A stretch of 64,000 nucleotides of DNA from Scalesia atractyloides (GCA_947069175.1 CAMTDV010000017.1:50725137-50789136); one strand, 5' to 3'. Counted from the first letter of the stretch, positions 23,454-36,564 are shown. Program-made: numbers and translations. The notes: generated by a model not told the origin, from the sequence alone.

Positions 23454-24064
23454 TGTAACGCCCCGTATTTTTTCGTATTTCCATATTTTAGAAAAATATG
23501 AGCCGTTCCTCTAGTTTATTATTCACGGTCGAAATCGGAATAAAAAAATGAAAAACGACGCACTTTTACGCATTTTAACACAATCGACAAAAAAACGCTA
23601 CAAATATCGATTACCAACACCATCCTATGTATTTTCAACTTTGATAAATATATTACGACATTTTTATATAAGTCTAGGTGCCAAAACGAGTCTTAGAAAG
23701 GCAAACGAGACGCTCTAACGCAAGAACCGGACTAACGGGCTTTTGGCCCAACTCACACTTAACCTAGCTATTTAACCATCTTTAGCACCCTTCCCCTACA
23801 CACACACAAAACCCTAGCACTCACACACTCCCAGACTTCCCTCACCTCGGGTCTCCGGCGCCGCCACTCAGGCCGGCTGCCAGCGACGGACCTCCGGCCA
23901 CCCTCTACAAACCCCCCTTCAACCCACTCATCTCCCTCTCTCTGAATTCCGGCCGGATTTCCGGCAGACAAACTCCCACACCCACTCAAAACCCTCTCAC
24001 CTCACCTTTGCTCAGTTGAAAAATCGGCCACCATTGTGGTGGTGACGGCGTATGACGTCGGGGA

Positions 24065-24140
24065 CGCAGAATATAGAGAGAGAGAGAGAGACAGAGAGAG
24101 AGAGCGATACGTGGAGATAGATAGAGAGAGAGAGAGGTGA
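24065..24140. repeat. GA microsatellite
   Basis: Broken (GA)n, with a second copy at about 25495-25546 in unit 2 of the LTR. Confidence 0.9.
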
Positions 24141-24802
24141 CACAGGAAAGGGACGATGACGGAGCCTCATATCAGCGGTAACGGCGGCCGGCGGCGACTA
24201 GCAACTGCGCAGTCTCGGGTCCGGTGTCCGGCTCGATTCGGGTCTGGTTCCTGTTCGAGCATTGTTTGGGTCGGGTTTCGGTTCGATTTCAGTTCAGGAC
24301 GTGTGTTGTTCCGGTTCAGTCTCGGGTCTGTCGGGTGGTTCTTGGTGTCTCGGGTCAAACCCGGGTATCGCCGGTCAAACCGGTCATGCCCGATGTTAAG
24401 TTCAAGTTCGGGTCAAACCGCGGTCAGCTGATCAGTCACGGGTTCGGTCAACAGCGGTCAAGGGATAGCTTGGTTCAACTCGTCTCGACCCGATCAACAG
24501 CCGGTAACTCAGGGAGACTCGGTCAACTCAGTTAACAGTTGGTCAACTCGGGTCAAACCCGTTTAACCGTTCGGCTAGTGGCTTGGTAAAGAAATTCTAT
24601 TTATATTACTTATTATAGTAAACGCGAACCGACACAATGTTTTGTATTCATTAACTTTACGATATATACACATATCCATAATTAGTAGTTTATCGACACT
24701 TTGGCGAATTGAATTAACTGATGAATTTTTTTGGAAATGTATCGACACATTGATTGTCGGGATCACCTAAAAACAAAGGAGACTCTGCCCGTTTTTCGTC
24801 AA

Positions 24803-24859
<57 letters not shown>
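24803..24859. repeat. AT microsatellite
   Basis: Nearly pure (TA)n. Similar runs lie at 26022-26068, 26268-26324, 32243-32281 and 46259-46290. Confidence 0.92.
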
Positions 24860-24861
<2 letters not shown>

Positions 24862-26020
24862 AACATGCTTTTCGTCAATATATATCTAAGTCTACTATGC
24901 GTTCGTCAAACTATATACATATATAAATACCCACTATAAACTCGCTACGCTAATGAACGTATCAAGGTTCAAAAGAAGTTTACGAAATAAATACTAAAGT
25001 ATATTAATTTAACAATACTTCTTTAATCTCTGAACACACTAATACGTTACAACTGCGAGATACGACTCGGATTCCTCAAGGATGTAAAGGTTACCTTGGT
25101 GTCCCATTCTTCAACTTCTCGATTCCTCTCGGGATTTCCAAGGGAACTGCAAACTGTTGATGATACCAGTAAAGTTGCAAGGGAATCTAGTAGGATTGCC
25201 TAGAAACACACCTAAACTTTAATGCTTGTTATATTGTAACCTACTTTCAGTTTGTCGTATTTCGTTTCCAAATCATGTGCTAGATTAACACAAATGAAAT
25301 GAAAGTTTATTATTGATCATTTGTTGTAATTGATTTAAACTTGTTGTATATTATTTCAAGCAATGTAAAATAAATATAACAAATACTTGTCGCAAATAGC
25401 GTTATAAAGTCTCTCACCTCACATTTGCTCAGTTGAAAGGCCGGCCACCACTGTGGTGGTGACGGCATAGGACGTCGGGGACGCAGAACACACACAGAGA
25501 GAGAGAGAGAGAGAGAGCGATACATGGAGATAGAGAGAGAGAGAGACTATTGAGGAAAGGGACAACGGCGGAGCCTCGTATCAACTGTAACGGTAGCCGT
25601 GGCGACTAGCAATGGCGGTGCAGTCTCGGGTCCGATGTCCGGCTCAATTCGGGTCTGGTTCCTGTTCGAGCATCGTTTGGGTCGGGTTTTGGTTCGATTT
25701 CAGTTCAGGTACGTGTGTTGTTCCGGTTCAATCTCGGGTCTGTCAGGTGGTTCTTGGTGTCTTGGGTCAAACCCGGGTTCGCCGGTCAAACCGATCAGGC
25801 CCGATGTTCAAATCAAGTTCGGGTCAAACCGCGGTCAGCTGATCAGTCACGGGTTCGGTCAACAGCGGTCAAGGGATAGCTCAGTTCAACTCGTCTCGAC
25901 TTGGTCAACTGCCGGTCAACTCAGGCAGACTCGGTCAACTCAGTCAACAGTTGGTCAACTCGGGTCAAACCCGGTTAACCGTTCAGCTAGTGGCTTGGTA
26001 AAGAAATTCTATTTATAATG

Positions 26021-26071
<51 letters not shown>

Positions 26072-26266
26072 ACTACTTATTATAGTTAACGCGAACCGAC
26101 ACATTGTTTTGTATTCATTAACTTTACGATATATACACATATCCATAATTAGTAGTTTATCGACACTTTGGCGAATTGAATTAACTGATGAATTTTTCTG
26201 GAAATGTATCGACACATTGATTGTCGGGATCACCTAAAAACAGAGGAGACTCTGCCCGTTTTTCGT

Positions 26267-26327
<61 letters not shown>

Positions 26328-26941
26328 ATATCTAAAATGCTTTTCGTCAATATATATCTAAGTCTACTATGCGTTCGTCAAACTATATACATATATAAAT
26401 TCCCATTATACATTTGCTACGTTAATGAATGTATCAAGGTTCAAAAGAAGTTTACGAAATAAATACTAAAGTATATTAATTTAGCAATACTTCTTTAATC
26501 TCTTAACACACTAATACTTTACAACTGCGAGATACGACTCGGATTCCTCAAGGATCAAAAGGTTACCTCGGTGTCCCATTCTTCAACTTCTCGATTCCTC
26601 TCTGGATTTCCAAAGGAACTGCAAACTGTTGACGATATCAGTAAAGTTGCAAGGAATCTAGTAGGATTGCCTAGAAACACACCTAAACTTTAATGCTTGT
26701 TATATTGTAACCTACTTTCAGTTTGTCTTATTTCGTTTCCAAATCATGTACCAGATTAACACAAATGAAATGAAAGTTTATTATTGATCATTTGTTGTAA
26801 TTGATTTAAACTTGTTGTATATTATTTCAAGCAATGTAAAATCAATAAACAAATACTTGTCACAAATAACGTTATGAAGTCTCTTGCAATCTCTTTTTCA
26901 TCTCATCCCGATGTTTCCGCCATCGGTTGGGGTGTGACAGA

Positions 26942-26958
26942 TTGGTATCAAAGCCATA
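26942..26958 (+). other. A primer-binding site (Met-tRNA type)
   Basis: TTGGTATCAAAGCCATA begins two bases after the LTR end, close to the TGGTATCAGAGC site that pairs with initiator Met-tRNA. Confidence 0.82.
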
Positions 26959-27817
26959 GCTATAGGGAATTAGGTAGAATTGCCATAATTCGACCTAGTC
27001 TAGAGGTTAAGTACCAAAGTTTGACCATTCTTGATTCTTGCTAAAATGTTAATTCTCCCTACTTCGTTTATACCTCTCCTTTTGTCTTAATTATACGAAG
27101 TGCTCCTCCTAAGACATTATATGCAATACATATTTAAGGATACTGTTGTTCCCCAATCGAAATAACTCATCAAACAAGGGTGATTCCCGCCTTTGGTGAC
27201 AAATTTCAATCTACCTTACATGATAACTATTGCACGAATTTCACCATCAAGTCAGGAGTGATATCCATATCTTGATGGGAATTTCCATTTTATAATCTAG
27301 TGAACCCTTATTGACGACTCGAGATTTATCTTGTTTTGTTCAATAAACCACGTTTTGGGGATGAAATCGTCAAGCTAGGATTGATATCCACACCTTGATG
27401 ACTGGTTCAACTCCTCGATTTTTTATCTCGCCAAAGTTTTGTATTTTCGATCAATTTAGGGCCATGTACTAATTGGAAGGGTAAGATACCGTTAATCGCC
27501 TGGCGACGAGAGTATTATACCTATTAGGCCAAATCATGTCTCCCTAATTCAAAAAAACTTACGATTCACTTTGGAATAGTCAAAGTTGGTAAACCCAAAA
27601 CATTCCAACATTTTATCAAGCCTCTCTTTTACATTATATTAAATTTTATGCAATATAATACTTATCCCCGCGTTCATTTCGAAGTCAACATTATAAGAGA
27701 ATCGAATTTATGCGCAACAAACTTCTAATTTATTCAAAATCTATTACACAACGATTCAATAAGGTGCAAAATAAACAATATATTTGATTCGGGATTACTG
27801 GAACATTCTTAAGTGAT

Positions 27818-28200
27818 AAACTTGTCATTAACTTCGTAAGAAGTCACACCTTAACATGTATAGCGCTTGTGTAGTGCTATAGGAGTAGCGCCCGCCCGTA
27901 TTCTTGAGGTCATGTTAAGTAAACTATTTTACACCCTCTTCGTTTCGACGATATTGGGTAGTCAACGTTGCGGTACACAATGGTTTGACTTGTTTATTCA
28001 CATGTTTATTTGATAAATTTGTCATTAACTCTGATCAAGCCACACCTTAACATGTATAGCGCTTGTGTAGGGTTATAGGAGTAGCGCACCGCCCGTATTC
28101 TTGAGGTCAGGTTAAGTAAACTATTTTACACCCTCTTCGTTCCGACGATGATGTGTACTCTACATTGCGGTACACGATGGTTTGACCTGTTTATTCACAT
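27818..28200. repeat. 190-bp direct duplication
   Basis: ACACCTTAACATGTATAGCG, TATAGGAGTAGCGC and ATTCTTGAGGTCA recur about 190 bp apart, each ending with GTTTATTCACATG. The copies differ at perhaps one base in ten. Confidence 0.85.
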
Positions 28201-28418
28201 GCCAGTAAAGCGTTAATCTTGTTAACTAGATATATCATATGTTGTTCACAGATTTTACTTATAACATACTCATACTTATAATCTATACCTTCTGATACTT
28301 AAATACAAACATGCTTACCTACTTAAATTCTATGCGCTATCATTCTCGCGCTCGTAATACGTTCATAGACGCTGACCGTGACACGGAACGTAACATGGCA
28401 TCGATTAGCGAAACGGAT

Positions 28419-28487
28419 GTAATATGGTATGAACATGGTGGATACGCCGCTGGTACTTCCTATATATAAGTTTTACTACCATATTAC
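28419..28487 (+). other. Conserved tail stem-loop, A copy
   Basis: GTAATATGGTA (28419-28429) pairs perfectly with TACCATATTAC (28477-28487). The loop carries GGATACGCCGCTGGTAC and CTATATATAAG, identical to the D and F loops, while the stem sequence is unrelated to theirs. Confidence 0.78.
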
Positions 28488-28652
28488 CAAGGTTTCGTAA
28501 AAGTGCCATGAGAAATTCTGTGTTTCCTTGGACCTTATCGAATACAAACTTGGATGACTCGCAAGCCATTCTTGGTTATACCCAAACATACTTCGTAATG
28601 CAAACTCTTTCTAAAGTCCTCCCCTTGAATAAATTTCGGAACGAAATTTTCT

Positions 28653-28666
28653 AAAGTAGGGGAGAC
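28653..28666 (+). other. A polypurine tract
   Basis: AAAGTAGGGGAGAC directly before LTR start TGTAACGCC. The palindrome AAATTTCGGAACGAAATTT lies just upstream at about 28630-28648. Confidence 0.9.
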
Positions 28667-29461
28667 TGTAACGCCCCGTATTTTTCGTTTTTTCATATTT
28701 TAGAAAAATACGAGCCGTTCCTCTAGTTTATTATTCACGATCCGGAAATCTGAATAAAAAAATGACAAAACAACGCACTTTTACGCATGTTAACACAATC
28801 GACAAACAAACGCGACAAATATCGATTACCGGCACCATCCTATGTATTTCAACTTTGATAAATACATTACGACATTTTTTATATAAGTCTAGGTGCAAAA
28901 ACAGGTCTTAGAAACGCAAATGGGCCGCTCTAACGCAAGAACCGGACTAACGGGCTTTAGGCCCAACTCACACTTAACCTAGCTATTTAACCATCTTTAG
29001 CACCCTTCTCCTACACACACATAAAACCCTAGCACTCACACACTCCCTACCTCTCCCTCACCTCAGGTCACCGACGCCGCCACTCCAGTCGGCTGCCGGC
29101 GACGGACCTCCGGCCACCCTATACAAACCCCTTCAACCCACTTATCTCCCTCTCTCTGAATTCCGGCCGGATTTCTGGCAGACAAAACTCCCACACCCAC
29201 TCAAAACCCTGTCACCTCACCTTTGCTTAATTGAAAGGCCGGCCACCACTAGGGTGGTGGCGGCGTATGACTTCGGGGATGCAGAACAGAGAGAGTAATA
29301 CGGGGAGATAGAGAGAGAGAGACAACGGAGGAAAGGGACGACGGCGGAGCCTCTTATCAGCTGTAGCGGCGGCCGGTGGCGATTAGCAAGTTCGGGTCAA
29401 ACCGCTGTTAGCTGATCAGTCGTGGGTTCGGTCAACAGCGGTCAAGGTATAGTTCGGTTCA
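28667..29461 (+). repeat. A 3' LTR, segment 1
   Basis: Begins like the 5' LTR and stops at the GTTCA target site of B. Relative to the 5' LTR it lacks about 205 bp of the CG-rich block (join at about 29385, between GCAA and CAAGTTCGGG words). Confidence 0.85.
29457..29461. repeat. Target-site duplication of B (GTTCA)
   Basis: GTTCA precedes TGTAACACCATAAA. It recurs after both B LTRs, at 32628-32632 and 48838-48842. Confidence 0.88.
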
Positions 29462-32239
29462 TGTAACACCATAAAAATATAAATTTATATATATATATGT
29501 ATGTATATATAAATATGAGTCGGTCATAACCGAGGGTAACGTAACTAGGAATAATTAACCTAGTTAATTAATTGTTTGAAAACATTAAAGAAACATGAAT
29601 TAGTAAACCTTTTTATAAAAGGTGGAACTAAAGGGACTAAAGGGAGCAAGTTATGAAAGTTGTTTTTAACTAAAACAAATAAAACCAAAAACACACACAT
29701 GTGTGTGTTTTGGTCAATGTATCCAGGAGAACAAAAGGGGGTTCTCTTCAAAACCCTAACTCACTAAAAATCCATCAAAATCAAAGAGAAATCAAGCTAT
29801 AAATCGGGGCTTTTACTAAATTCGTGATCACCCAAGCTAGGAGATCACAAGATATGTTGAATTTTGTCATTTGGTGATATTATGAAATTCTGATTAACAT
29901 TCATAAATCAAAATTCTGTGATGAATGTTGTATGCATGAGTGATATTAGGTTAAATTCATGTCTAGGAACAAACCCTAGTTGAAAACTTGAAGTATTATT
30001 GTTGAAAACAAGGAATTTGATAAACGCCCATATATGTTTTAAGTGGGTTTTTATAACAAGATGATGAACACATGAATTTGAATGTTAGATTGTGAAAAAC
30101 TAATGTTATAATGCGAGTCTTGAAATTTGTTTATGAATGCTAGACATAAGGGCTTGATTTTGATGATTGAAACTTGGTTAGAAGCTAGTCATGAACTAGA
30201 CAAAAGATGTATAAACATCTTGCTTGCAAGGTGCTCGTTAAAATGCCTAAGTGAAATCGCACGTCTACTCGTTTGAATGTAGAACTTGATTAGATTAGGC
30301 ATTCGGATAAATGCCTAATAACATGATGAAATGGGTTTCACTTATAGATGAAAACCCGTAGATTTTGCGTAATAAAAGAATAATGTGTCTTTGATAATCG
30401 AGAGCTAAGTTAACTTAGTGTTAATACTACCATGAACTCGGATTAAATATTAGTTAAAATGGTGGCCTAAGAATAGTGCTTATCGAGTAAATGGCGGAAC
30501 GCCAACATGAGTTTGTCAAACTTAGTTGCTCAATTTAATAAGCTTTAAAGCGGTTTGACTTTTAAAAGTCAACTGACCTATGATAGAGTTCGGTAAGAAA
30601 AGTAGTATAAAGGTTCATAAGGCGTAAAGGTTATGATCTAGAACGACTAACCTAACCACCTTGTGAATATTATATGATAGTTTGACGCTTGACAAGCTAG
30701 GTGGAGGCTTGGAAAAGAAGCGGGTCAAACGGACCGAGTATGCGGAAAAAGAGCATAGTCGGATGCAAGGTAAGTAAAGCTTACACTTTTCTATTAGATC
30801 ATTTACTCGTTGAAGTTGTTATGATTATGATATAACCGTAAATTAATTATGGTGATTCGACGCGAAATATTACGGGTCGCAATAAGTAAAAAGGGGTAAA
30901 ACGGCAATTCGGTCTTGAATAGACCGAAAAACAATGAGTTTTGAGAAAAGACATATTATGGGGTAAACCATAATGAGTTAAAAGGGTAATATGGTAATTG
31001 GCCACGAGCTAACGGAACAATAATTGTTTTTGAAAAAGACGCTATAAGGCGTAAAACATGATAAGCTAAAACAAATAAGAGATGATTTTTAGTAATATGA
31101 TAATACAGTGTAAACCGTATTGGGTACATGAATGGAATGGTAAATAAATACCATCTTACGATAAATAAATGGTCAAATGGAATAAAAGTTGATGAAATCA
31201 CCAATTGACATTAGTGATTAATGTTGTTGTTGAGTTTTATGTTGACAGAAACGAATAGCGCGTGAGACGCCGTTGTTATTAACTAACAACTTATATGATG
31301 AGGTATTAAAACGGGTCAATACCTTGATCCGAGCCAGGTACGCATAAATAAGATTATAGCTTAAACATGCGATTTTGGTCAAATATTTAGTGAAAGTCCT
31401 TCGTCGTAAAATAAGGGGCTAAAATTGACCAAAACTCCCTTGATCAATAAACTAAGCAAATGACCTTTAAAGGTTATTTAGAAATGAGTATTATCACCAA
31501 GTAAGTCTTTGATAAACGTAAAAGTTATTTGCATAATCCTTTTTGGGTCAAACGCCCAAAAATGGGTCTTTTCCGTAAAATTGACTAACCGAAGGGTAGA
31601 CTTCGGAATAGTTAGATTACCAAAGTAAATCCACCACAAATATAATGGTGATGGAAGGCAAATAGATATCTTAATGTAGAAATAAAATGCAAGTAATGAT
31701 GAGTGAAATTTATGCTTATATGCTAGAAACCTCTAAACGGGTCAAAATAAAGTAAGTGGTTAAATGTTGGTTTATGTGTTTAGAAAGTTACAGAATAAAC
31801 CGGTGAATGTAAATGTGTTCTCACAAACCGGGTAATGGGAGTGTGGAACACGAAGTTATTAAGCCCGGGTAATGGGCATAAACGTGGAAAATAATTCCAC
31901 TAAAAAGTTATGGATGATTTGAGCTTAGGTGCTTAAACATCAAACCGGGTCCAAATCAAGTAAAACGCAAACCCGGTAACAGGAGCGTAAACTATATGAA
32001 TTTTGGATCCGGGTAATGGATTACAACTTAGACATGTTAAGAAACGAACCCCAAGTGATAGGAATGAGTTTGGAATAAGTTTGGATAAGATTGGATGCAA
32101 ATTGAGAGAAAAGTAAACGTGCAGAACTGACACGGCCGGGAGAACATTTGACACGGCCGGGTGAATGTTCTGGAAAAAAAATGTTTAGCTGACACGACCG
32201 GGTGAAAAAGCTGAAAAAAAAAACAAAAGAAAAAAAAAA

Positions 32240-32283
<44 letters not shown>

Positions 32284-32627
32284 TTGTGTTTATGTTGTTT
32301 GTTTGTTCGTTTTAACATATAGACTTATTTTGACATTTTATAAACATGTTTTAACTAAAAGCATTTCATGTTTTATGAAATGTAGGTTGCCTAAAAGTAT
32401 CGGAAGTCGATCAAGCTCAACGAAGAACCGAACACGATTAAGATACAAGCTTCCACACTATGTTTCGTCTTCATTTTAAACAACGAACTTATAAATACGA
32501 TGTTGTAATGATTTAAATTCTTAAATGTTTTAACAAACCCGCTTTTTACACATATATGTGTAATCACAATTACACAATTCTAGTCGAAACCTTTATGAAA
32601 TCGTATCAATGAACTAAGGGTCTTACA
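29462..32627 (+). repeat. B LTR copy 1, in solo-LTR configuration
   Basis: 3,166 bp from TGTAACACC to GGGTCTTACA, flanked on both sides by GTTCA and by A LTR sequence, exactly as a solo LTR would be. Near its right end are three ACACGGCCGGG/ACACGACCGGG words (32128-32205) and an AT run. Compared with copy 2 it has about 540 bp more (roughly 30605-31125). No credible gene. Confidence 0.85.
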
Positions 32628-32740
32628 GTTCAACTCGTCTCGACCCGGTCAACTCAGACAGACTCGGTAAACTCAGTCAACATTTGGTCAACACGGGTCA
32701 AACCCGGTCAACCGTTCGGCTAGTGGCTTGGTAAAGAAAT

Positions 32741-32771
<31 letters not shown>

Positions 32772-32995
32772 GTTACTACTTATTATAGTTAAAGCGAACC
32801 AACACATTGTTTTGTATTCATAAACTTTACAATATATACACATATCCATAATTAGTAGTTTATCGACACTTTGGCGAATTGAATTAATTGATGAATCTGT
32901 TTGGAAATATTTCAACACATTGATTGTCGGGATCACCTAAAAACAGAGGAGACTATGCCCGTTTTTCGTCAAAATACATATATCTAAAATGCTTT
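32628..32995 (+). repeat. A 3' LTR, segment 2 (duplicated piece)
   Basis: Matches 48838-49215: GTTCAACTCGTCTCGACC through TCTAAAATGCTTT. Both carry CATTTGGTCAAC where the 5' LTR has CAGTTGGTCAAC. It ends abruptly at 32995, followed by six unmatched bases (AGTTAG) and then C. Confidence 0.82.
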
Positions 32996-33001
32996 AGTTA
33001 G

Positions 33002-34016
33002 TAATCCTTGATGATTGTTTTGCAACCTTGTTATTGATATTGGATTCTTGATTATTGTTAATTGTCTTGGATGATTAGTACATGGTTAGTTAGGATATTT
33101 TAAAGAAGAAGCTTAATTAATCTTGTATTAGTAAACTTTTAGCTTTATTAAAATGTTTACCCCATGAAACTAGAAATGGTATTGGGTTAATAAGGATAAT
33201 TAATATTAATCAAGAGTGCTTTCCGTCACGTAAGGGCCTTACCGGGTTAGATGGTGTCGTTATGAATTCTTAATATGAACCATAAGCTTAGTTAGTAGTT
33301 TCGGCCAAAATTGCTTTCTTAGTGAATTTATGCTTAAGATTCGTAAAATGAGCTCGGGTGTGATCCAATCTAGGCTATGCTTGTCTCGGTGGTTACATTG
33401 TGTTTATCGGTATAACTTTCCTTGATTAAGTGAGGTTAGAAAACTCCTAACGGATGACTAGCTTATTTTTTAGGGATTTTCATGAACATTAATCATTCGG
33501 GCGTTAAAGAACAATTTTAGGTGGTTAAAGTGTGTTTATCGTTTTAAGTTGCCGAAGAGTTGTCATGTTAGGATTCCCGGAAGGGATACTAGTTGTCTTT
33601 GAAAAATAAAAAATTGACCAAGTGACTTAGTGGCATATCCGACTTAATTAACATATTCCGGTTGTTCATAAAGCAAGGCTATATTATATTTTTCATATTT
33701 TGAGTCTATTATTTTTACAAAAAGAAAAAGAAACAAAAACCTTATGTTATAGTCATTTACTAGTTTAAACACTTAATCAACCTATCTTTTCTACCGGTAG
33801 AATAATGACAAAGGTTTAGTACTTTTACTTCCGCCCGCATCCATGGATCGATACTTGGTTCTTACCGATACTTTACTACATATATGACGGGGTACACTTG
33901 CCCTTTCGTGTGTGTTTAGTCTTGAAGTATAAATCATTTTAATAAATTTAAAACCGAATCGTGTGTAAAATTCATTTTAAAAATATGTATATAAACGCAC
34001 ACGTCAAGTTTTTGGC
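33002..34016 (+). repeat. C 5' LTR, truncated at its outer end
   Basis: Corresponds to 43556-45110 without the hAT-like insertion present there. Ends ACACGTCA, then the primer site. Confidence 0.85.
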
Positions 34017-34022
34017 GCCGTT

Positions 34023-34039
34023 GCCGAGAATGTGGCGAG
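34023..34039 (+). other. C primer-binding site (Athila type)
   Basis: TGGCGCCGTTGCCGAGA seven bases after the LTR end. This motif is characteristic of Athila-type primer sites. Confidence 0.82.
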
Positions 34040-36374
34040 CTTTAGGAACGACCCGAGTCAATATTTTACCGGTGTACATACTTGTGAATACTCATAAATA
34101 TCTTCTATTCCATATATTTATTTAATTGTTTGTTAATATATTTTTAGTCGATTTGGTTTATTTGTTTTTTCAAGCTTGTTTAAATATGTATTGGATTTTT
34201 ATTCCATTTGTTTGTTCGAATTCGAACTAATTATTTATTTATCTCTTGAACTTTTTGGAACCGAAAAACTACTCTTGTCTTAACCGGTTCAAGTATTTTT
34301 ATTCGTTTCAATTTTATAAATTTTTGGCTTACCTGTTAGTTTTAGAAGTATTTTAATTTTTTAAAACAGAAAAATGTTGTTTATTACAGCAAAAAAATAA
34401 ATTGTCGGGCCGATTGATTCGGCGGTGGAGGTAATCGAACTCCACGCCCCGCACGCGTAACAAGTGTGGGGAAGAGAGTCTAGCTATCGACTTATTGAAA
34501 AAATTTAGCACGCGTGTGTAGCACGCTTAGGGGTAAATTTGTAAATATTATATATTTTTATTTCTTTCGTTTTACTAATTGTTTCAATATTTTGTAAGTT
34601 TTTATAGTTGTGATTCATGCCTTGTAGAGTTTTGGCGTTGATATGGTCCACAAACAGGTAAAATCTTCTAAAAATGGTGGTTTTTGATGAAAAAATTAAG
34701 TTTGGAGAATTCTGCAGGTTCTGTCTGCAGGTACTGCATGGCCGTGCAGTTATCCGCACGGCCGTGCACTTCACCTATTCAAGGAGCGTACGGCCGTGCG
34801 TGTCATGTGCACGGCCGTCGACGCGAGAACTATCGGGCACCGCAGTGCATTTGTTGATTTGCACGACCATGCGTGTCATGTGCACGGCCGTGCACCAATA
34901 AAAAACTAGAAATTTTTTTCTTGTCACGTGCACGCAAAAAAAATAAAAAAAAATAATAACAATATTAAAAGTTTAAACCATATAGTGCACAACCGTTCTC
35001 TCTTTTCTCTCCTCTAACAAATCATCGTTTTTTGTAAGAAATCATCACAACGCACACCAAAGGTATGAATCATTTCGTATTTTATTTTTTTTTTATCTTT
35101 TTTTCGTATTTAATCTTGTCTTTTGTCTTATATTAGTATTTTTCTTTAAGAAATTTGAGGGTCTCTTCATAAATCCAAACTAAAACCCTAATTCTTGATA
35201 TTTTTGTATAAAGCTTGTACTTAAATGATGTCGAGAGCGTGCGGGTCGCCATTGCAGCTCGTGTCTATCTTTTATTTTCTTGGTTTGTTATGTTTTATTT
35301 GGGGTTTTCATTTTGTGTAATTTTTTTATTAGAACCCCTGGATATGTTTTTCTCAAAAAAAAAAAACTATATTTTTCTATTTTATTTTCTTTTTATCTAA
35401 TGGATAGGATGGTTATTTTTATTATTATCTATTATATGTTTTATTTTGCGTTCAGTTTGTTGTTGTGGTTTTTGTTATTGTGACATTCATGCAGGTACAA
35501 GATATACACAGGGGAGATAAACAGAACCAAGTCGGTAGTCCATTCCTTCATCTTCATCACTGTTCAGGGAGTGTTATTCTCCTTTTTCTTTATTTTTGGG
35601 TTTCGCATTGGGTACAATGCGAAGTTCAAGTGTGGGAAGGGGTTTAACATTGTGACTTTGTTTGTCCTTAAAAAAAAACCCTCGCTATATTAGTCATAAA
35701 ATAAAAACTTATAAAAAATAAAAACTTTCAATCAAATAAACTGGTTGGTTGATGTTTTGGAAAGCATCGGATTCGATAAAGAACCAACAAGCCTAATAAA
35801 TTCCGAAAAAGATAATTAAAAATGTGACAAACAAAGAAAGACTTGCATGTTAATTTTCACACTTTTACCCATTCTTTCCGTTATGTGAGCATGTTCTTGA
35901 GCCTAAGATTAGTTATATGTTTGTTCATTTCGGATTAGGAGTGAGCCGGATGTCTCGTGTAGTTTAGAACTTGTCACTAGCATACTTCTCGAGACCATAA
36001 ACATGTGAGATTGTGTAAAAATAATAGAGGCACTTAGAGAACCTTTTGTTTCTAGCCTTTTCTTTCATTTGTTTTCCCTAAACCTTATGTCATTCACTAG
36101 GATTAACCACGTTGAGCCTTATCCCGTGTTCTTCTTTCTTTTACCCAACCAATTAACCCACTTAGCCAAATTTAGTCTTTTTCTTATTTTTAAACCTTAG
36201 TGTTAAAACTCGGTTAAAGTTACCATATAACTAGCGTTCTTTGTTGTACAAAAGCATTAAAGTTAAAAAAACAAAACAAAAAAACAAAAAAAAAAGAAAA
36301 AAGAAAATAGGACACCCTGAAATAGGGTGAAGATGGCAAGATTCGAGCAATTTTGATTGCTAAAAGAGAAGAAT
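34040..36374 (+). other. C internal region, left part, non-coding
   Basis: Holds a CG-rich palindrome cluster (34735-34893, GCACGGCCGTGC words), a pyrimidine-rich leader-like stretch (34990-35025), a candidate intron from GTATGA at 35062 to CATGCAG at about 35494, a CAAGTGTGGGAAGGGG polypurine-like word (about 35628-35643) and A/T-rich sequence. A weak tRNA-like stretch on the minus strand is near 34415-34490. No gene. Confidence 0.6.
36370..36374. repeat. Target-site duplication of D, left copy (AGAAT)
   Basis: AGAAT before TGTAACATCC, repeated at 42225-42229 after GGTGTGACA. Confidence 0.92.
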
Positions 36375-36564
36375 TGTAACATCCGTCAAAAAACGGGTTT
36401 CCAAAACCCGCTTCGTTTATTAACCGAACATCCAGTTAAAATTTTTGTTGCATGTTTAGAGCTCAAACTAATTTTAAACAATACATAATTAATAAACATT
36501 TTAGAATTTAAAAACTATAATTATTAAAAAGTAAAAATTAGTGCAAAAAAAATAATAACAAGCT

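Larger units (their letters stand above)
23454..26939 (+). repeat. A 5' LTR with internal 1.42-kb duplication
   Basis: From TGTAACGCCCCG to GGGTGTGACA, 3,486 bp. CTCTCACCTCAC at 23994 and 25411 starts two tandem units of about 1,417 bp; the 3' LTR has only one. TATATAAG at 23665-23672 and CTATTTAACC at about 23768 are candidate TATA regions. A CG-rich block with many GGTCAA words follows (24370-24565 and 25770-25985), then A/T-rich sequence with long AT runs. No gene seen. Confidence 0.85.
26959..28652 (+). other. A internal region, non-coding
   Basis: No gag or pol. It contains leader words shared with F (27461-27538), a 190-bp direct duplication (about 27818-28005 and 28010-28200) and the tail stem-loop (28419-28487). 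It seems reduced to signals needed in cis. Confidence 0.75.

Noticed and set aside
24803..24859. AT runs as origins or matrix attachment sites
   Set aside because: Simple microsatellites at matching places of LTR copies with variable length; nothing more is shown.
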